NCBI GenBank assembly: GCA_023052935.1
Contig: CM041295.1
Coordinates: 161,000,366 to 161,064,365 of the forward strand
DNA: 64,000 bases
Source of the DNA: Piezodorus guildinii
Taxonomy: Eukaryota > Arthropoda > Insecta > Hemiptera > Pentatomidae
Reading direction: 5' to 3'
Part shown: positions 33,696 through 43,799 of the stretch, one piece after another
Layout: the number at the start of each line of letters is the position of its first letter
Numbering within the stretch: the stretch's first letter is position 1
Program-made: the position numbers and the translations under genes
The notes under the pieces: model-generated
What the model was told of the DNA's origin: nothing
Seen by the model: only the letters and a program-made list of their open reading frames with translations
The model's database searches: none

Positions 33696-33716
33696 ATATA
33701 TATATTTACATACATA
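33644..33716. repeat. (TA)n array
   Basis: About 70 bp TA with one TTTTA break. Confidence 0.95.
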
Positions 33717-33860
33717 TATAGTAAGGGAAAGTAATACTATCTTAAAAATTTCAGTTAAAAAATACAGTTAAACTCGCTATAAAGATGTAAAATTAAATGT
33801 AATTCAATTTCATGTATGTTACATCCTCATTAAAATAGACTGATAGGGCCTAAGTGCCGA
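33717..33860. repeat. U1 piece and possible pogo-like end
   Basis: tagtaagggaaagtaatact is U1-like. At 33764 tacagttaaactcgctataa resembles the terminal cagttaaacctcgctataac of pogo/Tigger elements. Both are short and tentative. Confidence 0.3.
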
Positions 33861-34357
33861 ACTGAAAAATGCCTTTATGTTTTTTATTCAAAATAAATAA
33901 CCGCTCCTCTATGCTCACACTGTTAACAAGTATAATTTTATAACCAACAGACGAAAAAAATAACATAAACATTTTTCCAGGCAACAACATAATTCTTTTC
34001 CTGTTAATAAAGATAGTGATATAGATTGTATTATATACCGTTAAAAAGCTAAATGTTTTAGAATTGATTTCATGATCCATGGAAAGGTGAAAAATGTAAT
34101 GGATAGTAACGAAAAGCTTTTACACAAGACATAATTATTTATTATACTTTCGATTGTTATATTTCAACTTTATTTCATTATTTTTCAACTTATATATTCT
34201 TCAATTTCAATATAAATATTACATGTTTCCTTTCATTTATCTCCTTTAGGAATTCATGATTCAAGAGGATTTGTTTTGTTTTTACTGTACAAAACGTAGA
34301 AATTAAACTTTAGCATATCATTTTTTCCTCATTAATTTTGTCCAACATTTAAAAAAT

Positions 34358-34399
<42 letters not shown>

Positions 34400-34793
34400 G
34401 CAAGCGTGTTTAATTTTAGTATATCAGTATGTGTGGAATATAATTAATTTATATTAATTCTCTGACAATTCAAATAATGAAAGATCGTTGCTTGTAATAT
34501 AAATGAAAACATTCAAGTTTAGATTTTATTTGATTTCGATGACATATTTGTCGTCACAGTTCGTAATTATTCTTACTTTCAGTTCTGTTAGTTATTCAGA
34601 CTTTTATTTAAATCTGTGTTGGCAGTGAGTGAATTCCTGAAAATTCATTCTGATATTTTTACATCAACTTGTTGTTATTTTATTGTTATTTATTTGAATA
34701 TGGCATATATTTTGACAAAATTAAAGACAACCCACAAAGCTTAATTAACAAAAAAAAAACAAAAAAACTTAGTAAAATTCCTAAATAATTCTC
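33861..34793. other. Intergenic with a (TA)n run at 34361-34392
   Basis: AT-rich; a 76-codon minus frame at 33850-34080 has no motif. Ends at the Jockey copy B insertion site. Confidence 0.4.
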
Positions 34794-35189
34794 GGAAAAT
34801 GGCGACTGGCACAGTTCTACTTACGTATTGCTCTATGTTAGTTTCCTTTCATCAATGTGATACTGCTTGAAAAAAGCTTCAAACTTTGTAAATCGTGAAG
34901 TGTTGCACTGATAAACACATAACGAACACATATCAAGGACATTATTTTTATTTTACTAAATCAGAAAATGTTCATTTGTTTTACGTTTTTTATGTATATG
35001 TATATAATGTAAATGTTTAGTTTTAAGATCTTTACGTTAATTATCTATTATTGTATTATGTAATTATATAATTAAATATTTAGTTTTAAATCTTTACTTA
35101 TTATTTTTTTATTATATCAACATATTTTATTTTATTTATAGCTCACAATATAAGAGGACTTCATATTTTTTTTTTCTACCGTAATCATC
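34794..35189 (+). promoter_or_regulatory. Jockey copy B 5' UTR
   Basis: The first ~110 bp match the terminus of copy A. A ~30-bp block (tttagttttaa(g)atcttta) occurs twice, at about 35018 and 35084, and once in copy A. The internal promoter is expected at the 5' end. Confidence 0.6.
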
Positions 35190-36823
35190 ATGGATTTAGA
35201 CAAAACTCTATCTAATGATGAATCAGGGGAAGAAACGCCATTCTCTGAGATTAGCGAATCAGATTCCCAATATTTAACGCGACGCCAGAAACGCCACAGG
35301 AATAACACTGGGTCCGGCGGTAATTCGCCAAACAAAAAAAAAAAAATAAATCGGCCAAGTCTAAGCAACCGCCAAAATCAATTTCTTCTCCGCCAAAAAC
35401 CCGCAGCACCACTGCAGCCAACCAACTTGAATCTCCAGCGCCGTCCACTTCAAACGCCACACCACTTTCTTCTATTATCAACCATTCCGCTTCAGTCAAC
35501 ATTGAAAACCAGCCTCACGGATTTTCTGATCCTGAGCCACCTCCTATCTATGTATCCAATATTAGTAATTTCATATCGTTTGGTGATGAAATCGCCGCTC
35601 TCATCGGACAACCGAACTTTGAATGTTTCTCCCGAATAAACGATATCAAAATTACTACAACCACAAAAGAAAATTACAAAAAACTAGTAAGTTATTTGAG
35701 CTCAAAAAACTACGATTTTCACTGTTATCAGTTGAAACAAGAGAAGTCATATCGAGTGGTTTTACGCGGGCTCCACTCATCTACTCCCACTGAAGCAATC
35801 AAAAGAGGTCTGGAAGAAATTGGTCATCACGCACGGAACATTTCTTCAGTGACACACCCCAGGGAAAAATATCCCTTGCCATTATTTTTTGTAGATCTCG
35901 AACCAGCCGGTAATAATCCGGAAATATTTCAAGTGAGAAGGCTGGTGTACTCATCTGTCCGTTTTGAAGAGCCTAGGCAAAGAACTACTATAGTCCAGTG
36001 CACCAAATGCCAAACCTTTGGACACACAAAATCTTATTGTTACCACCCGGCTAGGTGTGTTAAGTGTGCCGGACCACATGCCTCTGACACTTGCCAGAAA
36101 TCTCAGACTGAACCAGCAAAATGTGTTCTTTGTGGGGAAGGCCACCCGGCTAGCTATAGGGGTTGTGTCGTTTACAAAAGCCTTCTTCGCCAGAGATCAC
36201 AAAATTCATCAGTACAATGAGTGGATCAGAAGATTCGTCCTCAGGTACCAGAGATGAATAATTTATCTGATTTTCCTGAAATTCAGAAACCTGCCAATAG
36301 GATCGCTTCACAGCAGCCTGCCACACCTGCAACCAGAGTTCCTACTGAGGAAACCAGGAAATCTCTCTCCGAAGTCACCACTCCAAGGAAGCAACCAACT
36401 ACTAGTCAGGCGCCTCCAAACTCCCAATTCAAGCCTCCGGTCTCCCGTCCTAAACCACCAGCTTCCCGTCAACCGATCCCACCCCATAATCTACCTTTAC
36501 AGGTGAAACTCCCTCCTGAGAACCCTAAAAAAATTCCTTTACGTCCTTATGATCCACCGAATCACCCAACGCCCCAAGTTCCATTATCTCAGCGGACTGA
36601 ACAGATTCGTACTCCACGGCGAGTTCAGCCCCCAGCCAACAATCCTGAACCAATAAATTATCCACCCCATGTATATTATCCACATCCGTATCCAAACCAA
36701 GATCCTTCCAATATATACTCCATCCTTGAGTCCTTTCTCTCCGATCTTAGAGATACCATCAAACCACTTATCACCCTTCTCACCAGAGTCCTTTCTCAAG
36801 TCCCATTTAATCTCCAACGATGA
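35190..36823 (+). pseudogene. Jockey ORF1 (gag-like), homopolymer frameshift plus one TGA
   Basis: Starts MDLDKTLSNDESGEE at 35190. The Lys stretch is encoded by 13 A (about 35334-35346) against 11 in copy A, which shifts the frame; sequence downstream is open in the restored frame. A PRE_C2HC-like region (about 35700-35930) is followed by three zinc knuckles: CTKCQTFGHTKSYC, CVKCAGPHASDTC and CVLCGEGH. TGA at 36218-36220 replaces an Arg codon of copy A, and a Pro-rich tail ends at TGA 36821-36823. The homopolymer difference could be an assembly error; the TGA cannot be explained that way. Binds element RNA. Confidence 0.9.
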
Positions 36824-39516
36824 GTGTAAAGCCCCTAGCGATTATCATGTGGAATGCTAATGGCCTGCATAACCATCGTGACGAACTGGACTTATTTCTA
36901 TATGACAACCACATTGACATAGCACTACTTACTGAAACTCACTTCACACAACGATCAAATTTTTACATACGTGACTACATCACATACAGATCTGACCATC
37001 CCGACAACACTTCCCATGCTGGATCATGCATCCTTATTCATAAATCTTTATCCCATTCCCTGATTCCTTCTACTCCAACTGATGCCATACAATCAACCTC
37101 GGTAATCATTTCAACTCGTCCTTTCCATCTTACACTCTCAGCTGTATACTGTCCTCCTGGTAACTCCCTTTCCTCTAATCAACTTGAAACCCTCTTTCGA
37201 TCCTTAGGACCGCGCTTCATTGCTGGAGGAGACTATAACGCCAAACACCAACGATGGGGTTGCCGGACATCCAACTCCCGTGGTAATGTCCTTTCTCGAG
37301 TCTCTACCTCCAATTGCTATACTATCCTTTCTCCTACGAGCCCAACATATTGGCCAACATCCCTCAAAAAACGTCCTGATATCCTTGATATATTTGTTTC
37401 CTCTCAGATATCTTCCTCCCAATCCACAATAAAATCCCTAAATGACCTGTCATCTGATCATAGCCCAGTTTTGCTTTCCTTGCACTCGAGCCTTGTTCCT
37501 AAACCCACCATTCCCTCTCTGATTACAGAACGAGTGGACTGGGTCGGATTCAGATGTGACTTGGAAACCAAACTGAACTTAAAGATCCCACTTAAGACTA
37601 AACATGATATTGATAAAGCCGTTGACCATCTGACTGACTCAATTAGCAATAGCATACTTGACAACACTTCAACCATTACTACTACTAACTCACAGGAGAC
37701 TACCTTGCCACAGCACATTCGAATCTTATTAAGGGAAAAACGCAGGGCAAGATCGAAGTGGCATAGGACTAGATATCCTTCAGACAAAACTTATTATAAT
37801 AAACTGACTAACAGACTAAAATCAGAAATCAGAAAAATAAAAATTCAAAACTTACTCAACTTCACCGAAAAACTTACTACTACAGACAGATCATTATGGA
37901 TGACAACAAAAAAGCTACTAAAGTTCAAAAACTGTAATCATCCACTCCTAACTGATTCCTGTATCTGGACAAGATCTGATGAAGAGAAGGCCCAGATATT
38001 CGGTCAGCACCTTTTTAGAACCTTTAATCCACATCCAGATATCCATAATCCCGGGCACACTAAGTTTATAGAAGATGAATTAGATATCCCACTCCAAATG
38101 GTCCTTCCTCCTAAAGCGTTCCATCCTTCGGAAATATCTAACATCATTCAGAGTTTACCATCCCGCAAAGCTCCTGGGCATGATCTTATAACTTCCCATA
38201 TTTTAAAACTACTTCCTCGAAAAGCTATCCTATATCTCACTTACATATACAATTCCGTACTCCGTTCCACATACTTTCCTGCTTCCTGGAAATTGTCCAT
38301 TGTCAAAATGATACCCAAACCTAAGAAACCGCCAGAAAATCCATCATCTTACCGTCCCATCTCACTTTTACCAATCATAGGAAAAATCTTGGAAAAGCTT
38401 ATACTGAAACGCCTGTATCCCATCCTTGATACTAATTCCATAATTCCTCATCATCAATTTGGATTCAGAACGTCCCACTCCACTATCCAGCAATGTCATC
38501 GTGTGGTGGACGTTGTATCGTCTACATTGGAGCGCGGCTTGTATTGTACGGGAGCCTTCCTCGACGTGGAACAGGCCATTGACCGAGTCTGGCACCCAGG
38601 GTTGCTTTACAAGCTCCGCAAATTCCTCCCCCCAACATACTTCCTTATTATCCAGTCCTACCTCACTGACAGATCCTTCAAAGTCAATCATAATAATTCC
38701 TATTCATCCATTTTTAGTCAGTTTGCTGGTGTTCCTCAAGGCAGTATCCTAGGACCCATTCTTTACACAGTTTATACAGCTGATATCCCTTCCCATCCTA
38801 ACACTTTCCTTTCTACCTATGCTGATGACACTTGTGTGTTATCAGTCAATACTGATCCAACTATTGCCTCTCAAACTCTCCAATCCCACCTCAGAGACCT
38901 TGAGGTATGGTGTCAGAACTGGAGAATTAAAATTAATGCCAACAAATCCAACCAAATTACCTTTACCCTTCGTCGTAAACCTATGACATCCTGCCCTACT
39001 GTCTCCTTCAATAATACTCCTCTTGTTCCGGTTGAACAGATCCGATATCTAGGACTGCACCTTGACAAACGCCTTACTTGGAACCCTCACACAAGACTGA
39101 AAAGACAGGAAACTGCACGACGTTTTCGACTTCTTCAACACTTACTAGACAAACGTTCTAATCTTCCACTTAACTACAAAAGACTCATCTACATGACTAT
39201 CATAAGGCCGATATGGACTTACGGAGTGGAGCTTTGGGACTCTACTAAACCATCGAATTCTTCCCGTATCCAATCCCTACAATCCAAAATCCTTCGTAAA
39301 ATCTTAAATGCTCCTTATTTTGTCACGAACAAACTTATCCATAAAGACCTCAACGTTCCGTATGTTGCTGATTTGGCCCGATCTAGATACCATTCCTTTC
39401 ATGACAAACTCCATTCCCACCCTAATCCTCTTGTTTCAATACTTTCTTCCTCCTCAATTCCTGACAATCCTCCGAGGCGTCTGAAAAGAAGATGGCCTCG
39501 AGACCTTCTAGTGTAG
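36820..39516 (+). CDS. Jockey ORF2: endonuclease and reverse transcriptase, intact frame
   Basis: 898 codons without interruption. The endonuclease domain (residues 1-~225) carries N14 in WNANGL, E39 in TETHF, D138/N140 in GGDYNAKH and D213/H214 in SSDHSPV. The RT domain (about 430-715) has PGHD, SYRPISLLP, HQFGF, motif A with D582, PQGSILGP and motif C YADDT (667-671). The C-terminus ends PRRLKRRWPRDLLV, with no RNase H. The product would nick chromosomal DNA and reverse-transcribe the RNA at the nick. Oddity: motif A reads DVEQAID, with Ile587 where copy A and most LINEs have Phe. ATG overlaps the ORF1 stop. Confidence 0.95.
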   Translation: MSVKPLAIIMWNANGLHNHRDELDLFLYDNHIDIALLTETHFTQRSNFYIRDYITYRSDHPDNTSHAGSCILIHKSLSHSLIPSTPTDAIQSTSVIISTRPFHLTLSAVYCPPGNSLSSNQLETLFRSLGPRFIAGGDYNAKHQRWGCRTSNSRGNVLSRVSTSNCYTILSPTSPTYWPTSLKKRPDILDIFVSSQISSSQSTIKSLNDLSSDHSPVLLSLHSSLVPKPTIPSLITERVDWVGFRCDLETKLNLKIPLKTKHDIDKAVDHLTDSISNSILDNTSTITTTNSQETTLPQHIRILLREKRRARSKWHRTRYPSDKTYYNKLTNRLKSEIRKIKIQNLLNFTEKLTTTDRSLWMTTKKLLKFKNCNHPLLTDSCIWTRSDEEKAQIFGQHLFRTFNPHPDIHNPGHTKFIEDELDIPLQMVLPPKAFHPSEISNIIQSLPSRKAPGHDLITSHILKLLPRKAILYLTYIYNSVLRSTYFPASWKLSIVKMIPKPKKPPENPSSYRPISLLPIIGKILEKLILKRLYPILDTNSIIPHHQFGFRTSHSTIQQCHRVVDVVSSTLERGLYCTGAFLDVEQAIDRVWHPGLLYKLRKFLPPTYFLIIQSYLTDRSFKVNHNNSYSSIFSQFAGVPQGSILGPILYTVYTADIPSHPNTFLSTYADDTCVLSVNTDPTIASQTLQSHLRDLEVWCQNWRIKINANKSNQITFTLRRKPMTSCPTVSFNNTPLVPVEQIRYLGLHLDKRLTWNPHTRLKRQETARRFRLLQHLLDKRSNLPLNYKRLIYMTIIRPIWTYGVELWDSTKPSNSSRIQSLQSKILRKILNAPYFVTNKLIHKDLNVPYVADLARSRYHSFHDKLHSHPNPLVSILSSSSIPDNPPRRLKRRWPRDLLV

Positions 39517-39656
39517 AAAAGTTACAGGAGTGCTGCCATTGGGTAGTTCTTCTTCAAGTTTGTATCACGCCATTTAACATTTGTCACATTTACTTGTTGT
39601 ACCTTGAAGTACAGTTGTAAATTTCAATAAATGATGTTAAAAAAAAAAAAAAAAAA

Positions 39657-40130
39657 TTCTCATTGGATCCCTACCCATGTAAGAATTTCTCAGAATGAAG
39701 AATTACATGTAATTACCTAATATGCAGGTACATTACCAGCAGTAACACAGGATTTATACAATAAAAAAATGTATTTACATACATTTGTAAATAATACATA
39801 CATTTGTTGTGACCTACTATTGCACAATAGTAGGTCACAACAAAAACTATACTATCGTAATATGGGATTTGTTAACATTATGTTAAAAAAAAATTGTAGG
39901 GAGTAGGAAATAAAGGAGGGGGTTTAAGAAATATAAAATGAGAAACTCAAATTGTGTGAATTTATATTTATTGTTTCCTTTTATTTCAGGTAAACTACTG
40001 TGGGCCTTTATCTCGGTGACCAGAACACAGATCCTAACATACCAAGTTGTTGAAGATAATGCCAGGTTAAAAAATGGCAATTAATTTTTTTTGTTTTTTA
40101 TTAATATATTTCATTATACGCTCGGCTACC

Positions 40131-40131
<1 letters not shown>
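39657..40131. other. Intergenic, contains a perfect hairpin
   Basis: AT-rich; see 39803-39844. No gene. Confidence 0.5.
39803..39844. repeat. Perfect 20-bp inverted repeat, 2-nt loop
   Basis: tttgttgtgacctactattg, loop ca, then its exact reverse complement. No T tract follows. Possibly a tiny MITE or palindrome. Confidence 0.95.

Positions 40132-40161
<30 letters not shown>
40132..40161. repeat. 30-nt T run
   Basis: Homopolymer directly upstream of a SINE head. It may be the tail of an unrelated minus-strand insertion. Confidence 0.9.
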
Positions 40162-40164
<3 letters not shown>

Positions 40165-40430
40165 GGGAGTGGCGGGGTCTAGTGGATATAGCGCTAGTTT
40201 ACTGTGTTCGAATCCCGGTTGTGACGGAATATTATTTATTCTGTTATTTCAGCCGGGGGGCGACCCTGGGGTATGGAGACCCTCCTGGGGCAGACCCAGC
40301 CTCTTTAAAGCGGGTACTAAAAAAATGGGGGAAAACCATGGCGGCTGAGCGCGATCTCGGCCGAATCACCTCATTGCACGGCTGTTGGCCTAGAAACAGT
40401 ACGGATCTCTATATGTACTGAGCCCAAGTA
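40165..40430 (+). mobile_element. tRNA-derived SINE, family S1, best-preserved body
   Basis: gtggcggggtctagtggata (A-box) and gtgttcgaatcccgg (B-box 40204-40215). The body contains ccggggggcgaccctggggt, gagaccctcctggggcagac, ctctttaaagcgggtac and ggcggctgagcgcgatctcg, then ggcctagaaacagtacggat. The copy stops at ctgagcccaag, lacking the ~40-bp tail seen in other copies, where LINE sequence begins. Confidence 0.88.
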
Positions 40431-41485
40431 GTTTTTACAACTGTTTATACAAATACAATAAGTAAAATGGTTGAGTTACAATAACAGGCATGAATAGACA
40501 TGTAAAAAATCTGCACAGTTGTAGAACTTAAAAGTTTATTTTATGAGCAGGTCTCGAGGCCACCGTCTTTTCAGGCGCCTCGGAGGATTACCGGGAATAG
40601 ATGTAGATGAGATGTTACGGACAAGCGGGTTTGAGTGGGCAGGTAGTTTGGAATTAAGGTGGTATATCTATCGCGGGCCAGGTCTGTAACCAGTGAGATA
40701 TTTAGGTCTCTAAGGAAGGGTTCATTAGTTACAAAGTAAGGAGCATTGAGGATTTTTCGTAGGATTTTGGATTGCAAGGATTGGATGCGGGAGGAGTTTG
40801 ATAGTTTAGTGGACCCGCATAGCTCAATGCCATAGGTCCAAATAGGTCTGATAATCGTGATGTAAATAAGTTTTTTGTACTAAATTTAGAGTTTTGATCG
40901 TTTGTCAAGTAAGTGTTGTAGTAAGTCGTATCTGCAGGCAGTTTCTTTTGGTTTCAGTCTAGTGTGAGGATTCCAAGTAAGGCGCTTGTCTAGATGGAGT
41001 CCAAGGGAACGGATCTGTTCAACAGGGATTAGTGGAATGTTGCTAAAGGATACAGTTGGACAGGTAGTCATTGGTTTGCACGGAAGGTAAAGGTAATTTG
41101 ATGGGATTTATTGGGATTGATTTTAATTATCCAGTTATGACACCATTCTTCAATGGATTGGATGTGAGACTGTAGGGATTGTGATGCAACCGTTGGGTCA
41201 CTACTTACGGATAACACACATGTGTCATCAGCGTAAGTTGTGAGAACAGTGCTAGGGTGAATAGGAATGTCAGCTGTATAAACGGAATAAAGGATTGGTC
41301 CTAAGATGATACGTAGAGGTACACCTGCGGACTGAGAAAATATGGATGAGTATGAAAGGTTATGGTTGACTTTGAAAGTTCTATCTGAGAGATAAGAATG
41401 AATAGTTAGGAATTATGTAGGAGAGAGGAATTTCCGGAGTTTGTATAGCAGTCCTAGGTGCCAAACTCGACCAATAGCCTGTGGC
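40431..41485 (-). mobile_element. Jockey LINE, 5'-truncated, diverged subfamily
   Basis: Minus-strand 3' UTR and ORF2 C-terminal half from about 41485 to 40431. Recognisable are the complement of YADDT near 41220 (tgtgtcatcagcgtaa), IRSLGLHLDKRLTWNPHTRL at 40930-41010 and QSKILRKILNAPYFVTN at 40720-40775. Multiple frameshifts. Sequence differs clearly from copies A and B, so it is an older or separate subfamily. No poly-A remains at its 3' end. Confidence 0.85.
40571..41230 (-). pseudogene. Jockey ORF2 C-terminal half, broken
   Basis: Two main open pieces: 41071-40886 (MTTCPTVSFSNIPLIPVEQI then RSLGLHLDKRL) and 40777-40571 (MQSKILRKILNAPYF then LRDLNISLVTDLARDRY). These match codons about 720-890 of copy B. 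The RT palm is only partly present and no endonuclease remains. Confidence 0.85.
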
Positions 41486-42397
41486 ATAAAATTAAGTTAT
41501 TTTTGTGTATTATAGTTGCAGATATAAAATGGTTGACCGTGTAACTAAATTGAAGGATGGCGTTGTTCGGCTCAAGTTGCAGTTCTCCATCAGGGTTTAA
41601 TGGGAAAAAAAAAAAATCTCCAGTTCACTCCTCTAATCCCTGATGAACACATGCAACGTGGTTCAAAACTTGGTTCAATAAATAGTTTGAACCCTATTTT
41701 GTAATAATTTTGACTGGCACACAAATTATTTCAGTATTTATTGTCATATTATTTGTTTTGAAAGTCATATCATGCTAAAGATATTTGGTTTAATGACCAT
41801 TCATGTTTTAGAAGTTGCTTGTATAGATTCTTTTAAGGACGTTAGTTCTCAATTTAATACTTTTTTTTTTGTAATAACTTATTTTAATACAAAAAAAAAA
41901 TTATTAAAAAATGTATGCTAGAGGGGTGAACCGGGGAATTCCCCAGTTACAGAAATATTACTCCTTGGGACTACCAATCGTTCTTGCCTATGGTTTCCAA
42001 GCCCTCTACAAGCTACACTCAATTTTCATGCTATTGTACGAAATTGCTTTCAAGGAATAGCTTCAAGGGAAACGAATTTCTTTTTATGAGTTTTAATCGA
42101 TTTTCCGACCTGCCTAAATATCTACACTCATCACATGCTTTTAATCAAAATATATAGAGAAAAAATAATCTAAAAAGAAATGCTGATACGTTTGAAAATA
42201 TAATGCTTCCTTCTGCCACAAAATTATTCCTTTTAACATTATCTATCAATTTATATCAAATTATTATTATTTTAATTACTGGTATAAAACGTGAAAATAT
42301 TTACCAGGTAAATTTAAACTATGTTACAATTTAATGTAAAAGGTACAAAATTTCCTTAATTAGTAATGAACTGACTAAACAAGAACAAATATTTCAG
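41486..42397. other. Intergenic, no gene recognised
   Basis: AT-rich. A phrase near 41510 (tatagttgcag then a 24-codon frame) resembles a splice acceptor but is not convincing. Confidence 0.35.
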
Positions 42398-42518
42398 ACG
42401 AGCCATTGCATTGCTCAAGAGAATAGTAGCAGCTAGTGAAAGGTTAGAAATCCAAAGAATTTTCGGGAAGCTCAGAGGAAGCAGGATTAGATATTTCATT
42501 CATTCACTTAAAACTTAA
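42398..42518 (+). other. Possible terminal exon, unrecognised
   Basis: caaatatttcag (acceptor-like, ending 42397) is followed by a 39-codon frame to TAA at 42516: RAIALLKRIVAASERLEIQR then IFGKLRGSRIRYF. Composition is coding-like and basic. No polypyrimidine tract of note, no upstream exon identified, family unknown. Confidence 0.2.
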
Positions 42519-42550
42519 TGCAAGGTGTATATTGCATTTTATTCTATGAG

Positions 42551-42555
<5 letters not shown>

Positions 42556-42625
<70 letters not shown>
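42556..42625. repeat. (TA)n array abutting mariner copy 2
   Basis: 70 bp of TA that ends exactly where mariner-internal sequence begins (agtttctgaaatac). Confidence 0.95.
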
Positions 42626-42629
<4 letters not shown>

Positions 42630-43512
42630 TCTGAAATACATAAAGGATTTTGCAGTTCTCTGTTGTTTTCTTCGGAATGTTTACATATTTAAAGTAAACA
42701 GTTACTAATCATCTGAATTTGTATTATAAACATTAGTTTCCAAATCAATTACCCACTTTTTAGTATACCTCCAAATATGAACATGGAAACACGCGATATC
42801 CGAGTAATATTTTTGTACGAGTTTAAACTCGGCCATTCAGCAGCTGAGGCCGCTAGAAATATTTGCAAGGCGTTTGAGGAAGTGAGTGTTAATGAACGGA
42901 CCATTCGCCGTTGGTTTGCTAAGTTTTCAGCTGGGGATACCGACTTGGAAAACTTGCCCCGAGGAAGACCCCCGTCCGTATTAGACAACGATGTCTTCAA
43001 ACATACAGTAGAAGGAAACCCCTACTAAACAGTTAACGGACTCTCAGCACAACTAAATGCAAGTGCATCTACCGTTTCCAGACATTTAAAGTGTATTGGG
43101 AAAGTAAAAAAGCTCGATACATGGGTACTCATGATCTCACTGAGCGGCAGCAAGACCCCATCTTTCAAAACATACCGTGTAAAAAATTAAAGAACTGGGC
43201 TACGAAGTTCTTCCGCACCCACCATATTCTCCCGACTTGTCTCCAACAGATTACCACCTGTTCAGGAATTTAGGCAACTTCGTCAAAGGAAAACTTTTTC
43301 AAAATGATGATCAAGTGAAAAGTGCGTCTTCAGATTTTGTTTCACTTCAAAGCTCACAGTTTTTCAGTTCGGGGATAAAAAAGTTGGTGTCACGTTGGGA
43401 AAAATGTGTGAGAAAAGAAGGTAAATACTTCGAATAAAATTATCTCGTTTTCATATCGTATTTTTAATAAAAATACCTTACCTTGAAAACGGATATTTCA
43501 CGTGACACAACC

Positions 43513-43515
<3 letters not shown>
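42626..43515 (+). mobile_element. mariner element, internally deleted, copy 2
   Basis: Same element as 21761-22678, with the same central deletion. The 3' terminus ggatatttcacgtgacacaa ccgaa is present. The first ~30 bp, including the 5' inverted repeat, are absent and replaced by (TA)n. It is (TA)n on both sides. Copy 2 is immobile without its 5' end. Confidence 0.9.
42777..43437 (+). pseudogene. mariner transposase, central region deleted
   Basis: ATG 42777 starts MNMETRDIRVIFLYEFKLGH with the HTH region EVSVNERTIRRWFAKFSAGD and GRPPSVLDN, then a stop at NPY (43026). After the deletion junction near 43160 the frame reads KELGYEVLPHPPYSPDLSPT, DYHLF, then SGIKKLVSRWEKCVRKEGKY to TAA 43437. 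The third catalytic Asp (YSPDLSPTDYH region) is kept; the first, in the TGDEKW region, is deleted. Better preserved than copy 1 at the N-terminus. Confidence 0.88.

Positions 43516-43560
<45 letters not shown>
43516..43560. repeat. (TA)n array 3' of mariner copy 2, then (GA)n
   Basis: TA run from the mariner end, followed by a short GAGAGA tract (43567-43582). Confidence 0.95.
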
Positions 43561-43562
<2 letters not shown>

Positions 43563-43799
43563 AATAGAGAGAGAGAGGAGAGAGTTGAAACTAAAGTACA
43601 ATAGTAATGGATACGATATCATGGCCATGAGGGATCAGAATGGTCGTAGTGCGAAGTTGTGAAAATTCACTTAAAAAAGTAATGAGTATTTCGTAATTGA
43701 TTGGAAACAAAACTTAATTGGTTTAGTTGTAACCAGAAACTACGATAACATAACGATAATGTGTAGGAATTTATAGGATTACAAACAACGATAAAGATT

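Larger units (their letters stand above)
34794..39656 (+). mobile_element. Jockey-clade LINE, full length, copy B
   Basis: A complete non-LTR retrotransposon: 5' UTR from ggaaaatggcgactggcaca, ORF1 35190-36823, ORF2 36820-39516, 3' UTR with aataaatgatg and poly-A 39639-39656. A short direct repeat aattctc flanks it (34787-34793 and just after the poly-A), consistent with a target-site duplication. ORF2 is open; ORF1 has a homopolymer frameshift and one TGA. It is one of the youngest-looking insertions in the window. Confidence 0.95.

Noticed and set aside
39883..40421. Frames through the SINE and its upstream T run
   Set aside because: Low-complexity Phe runs and SINE body sequence; not coding.
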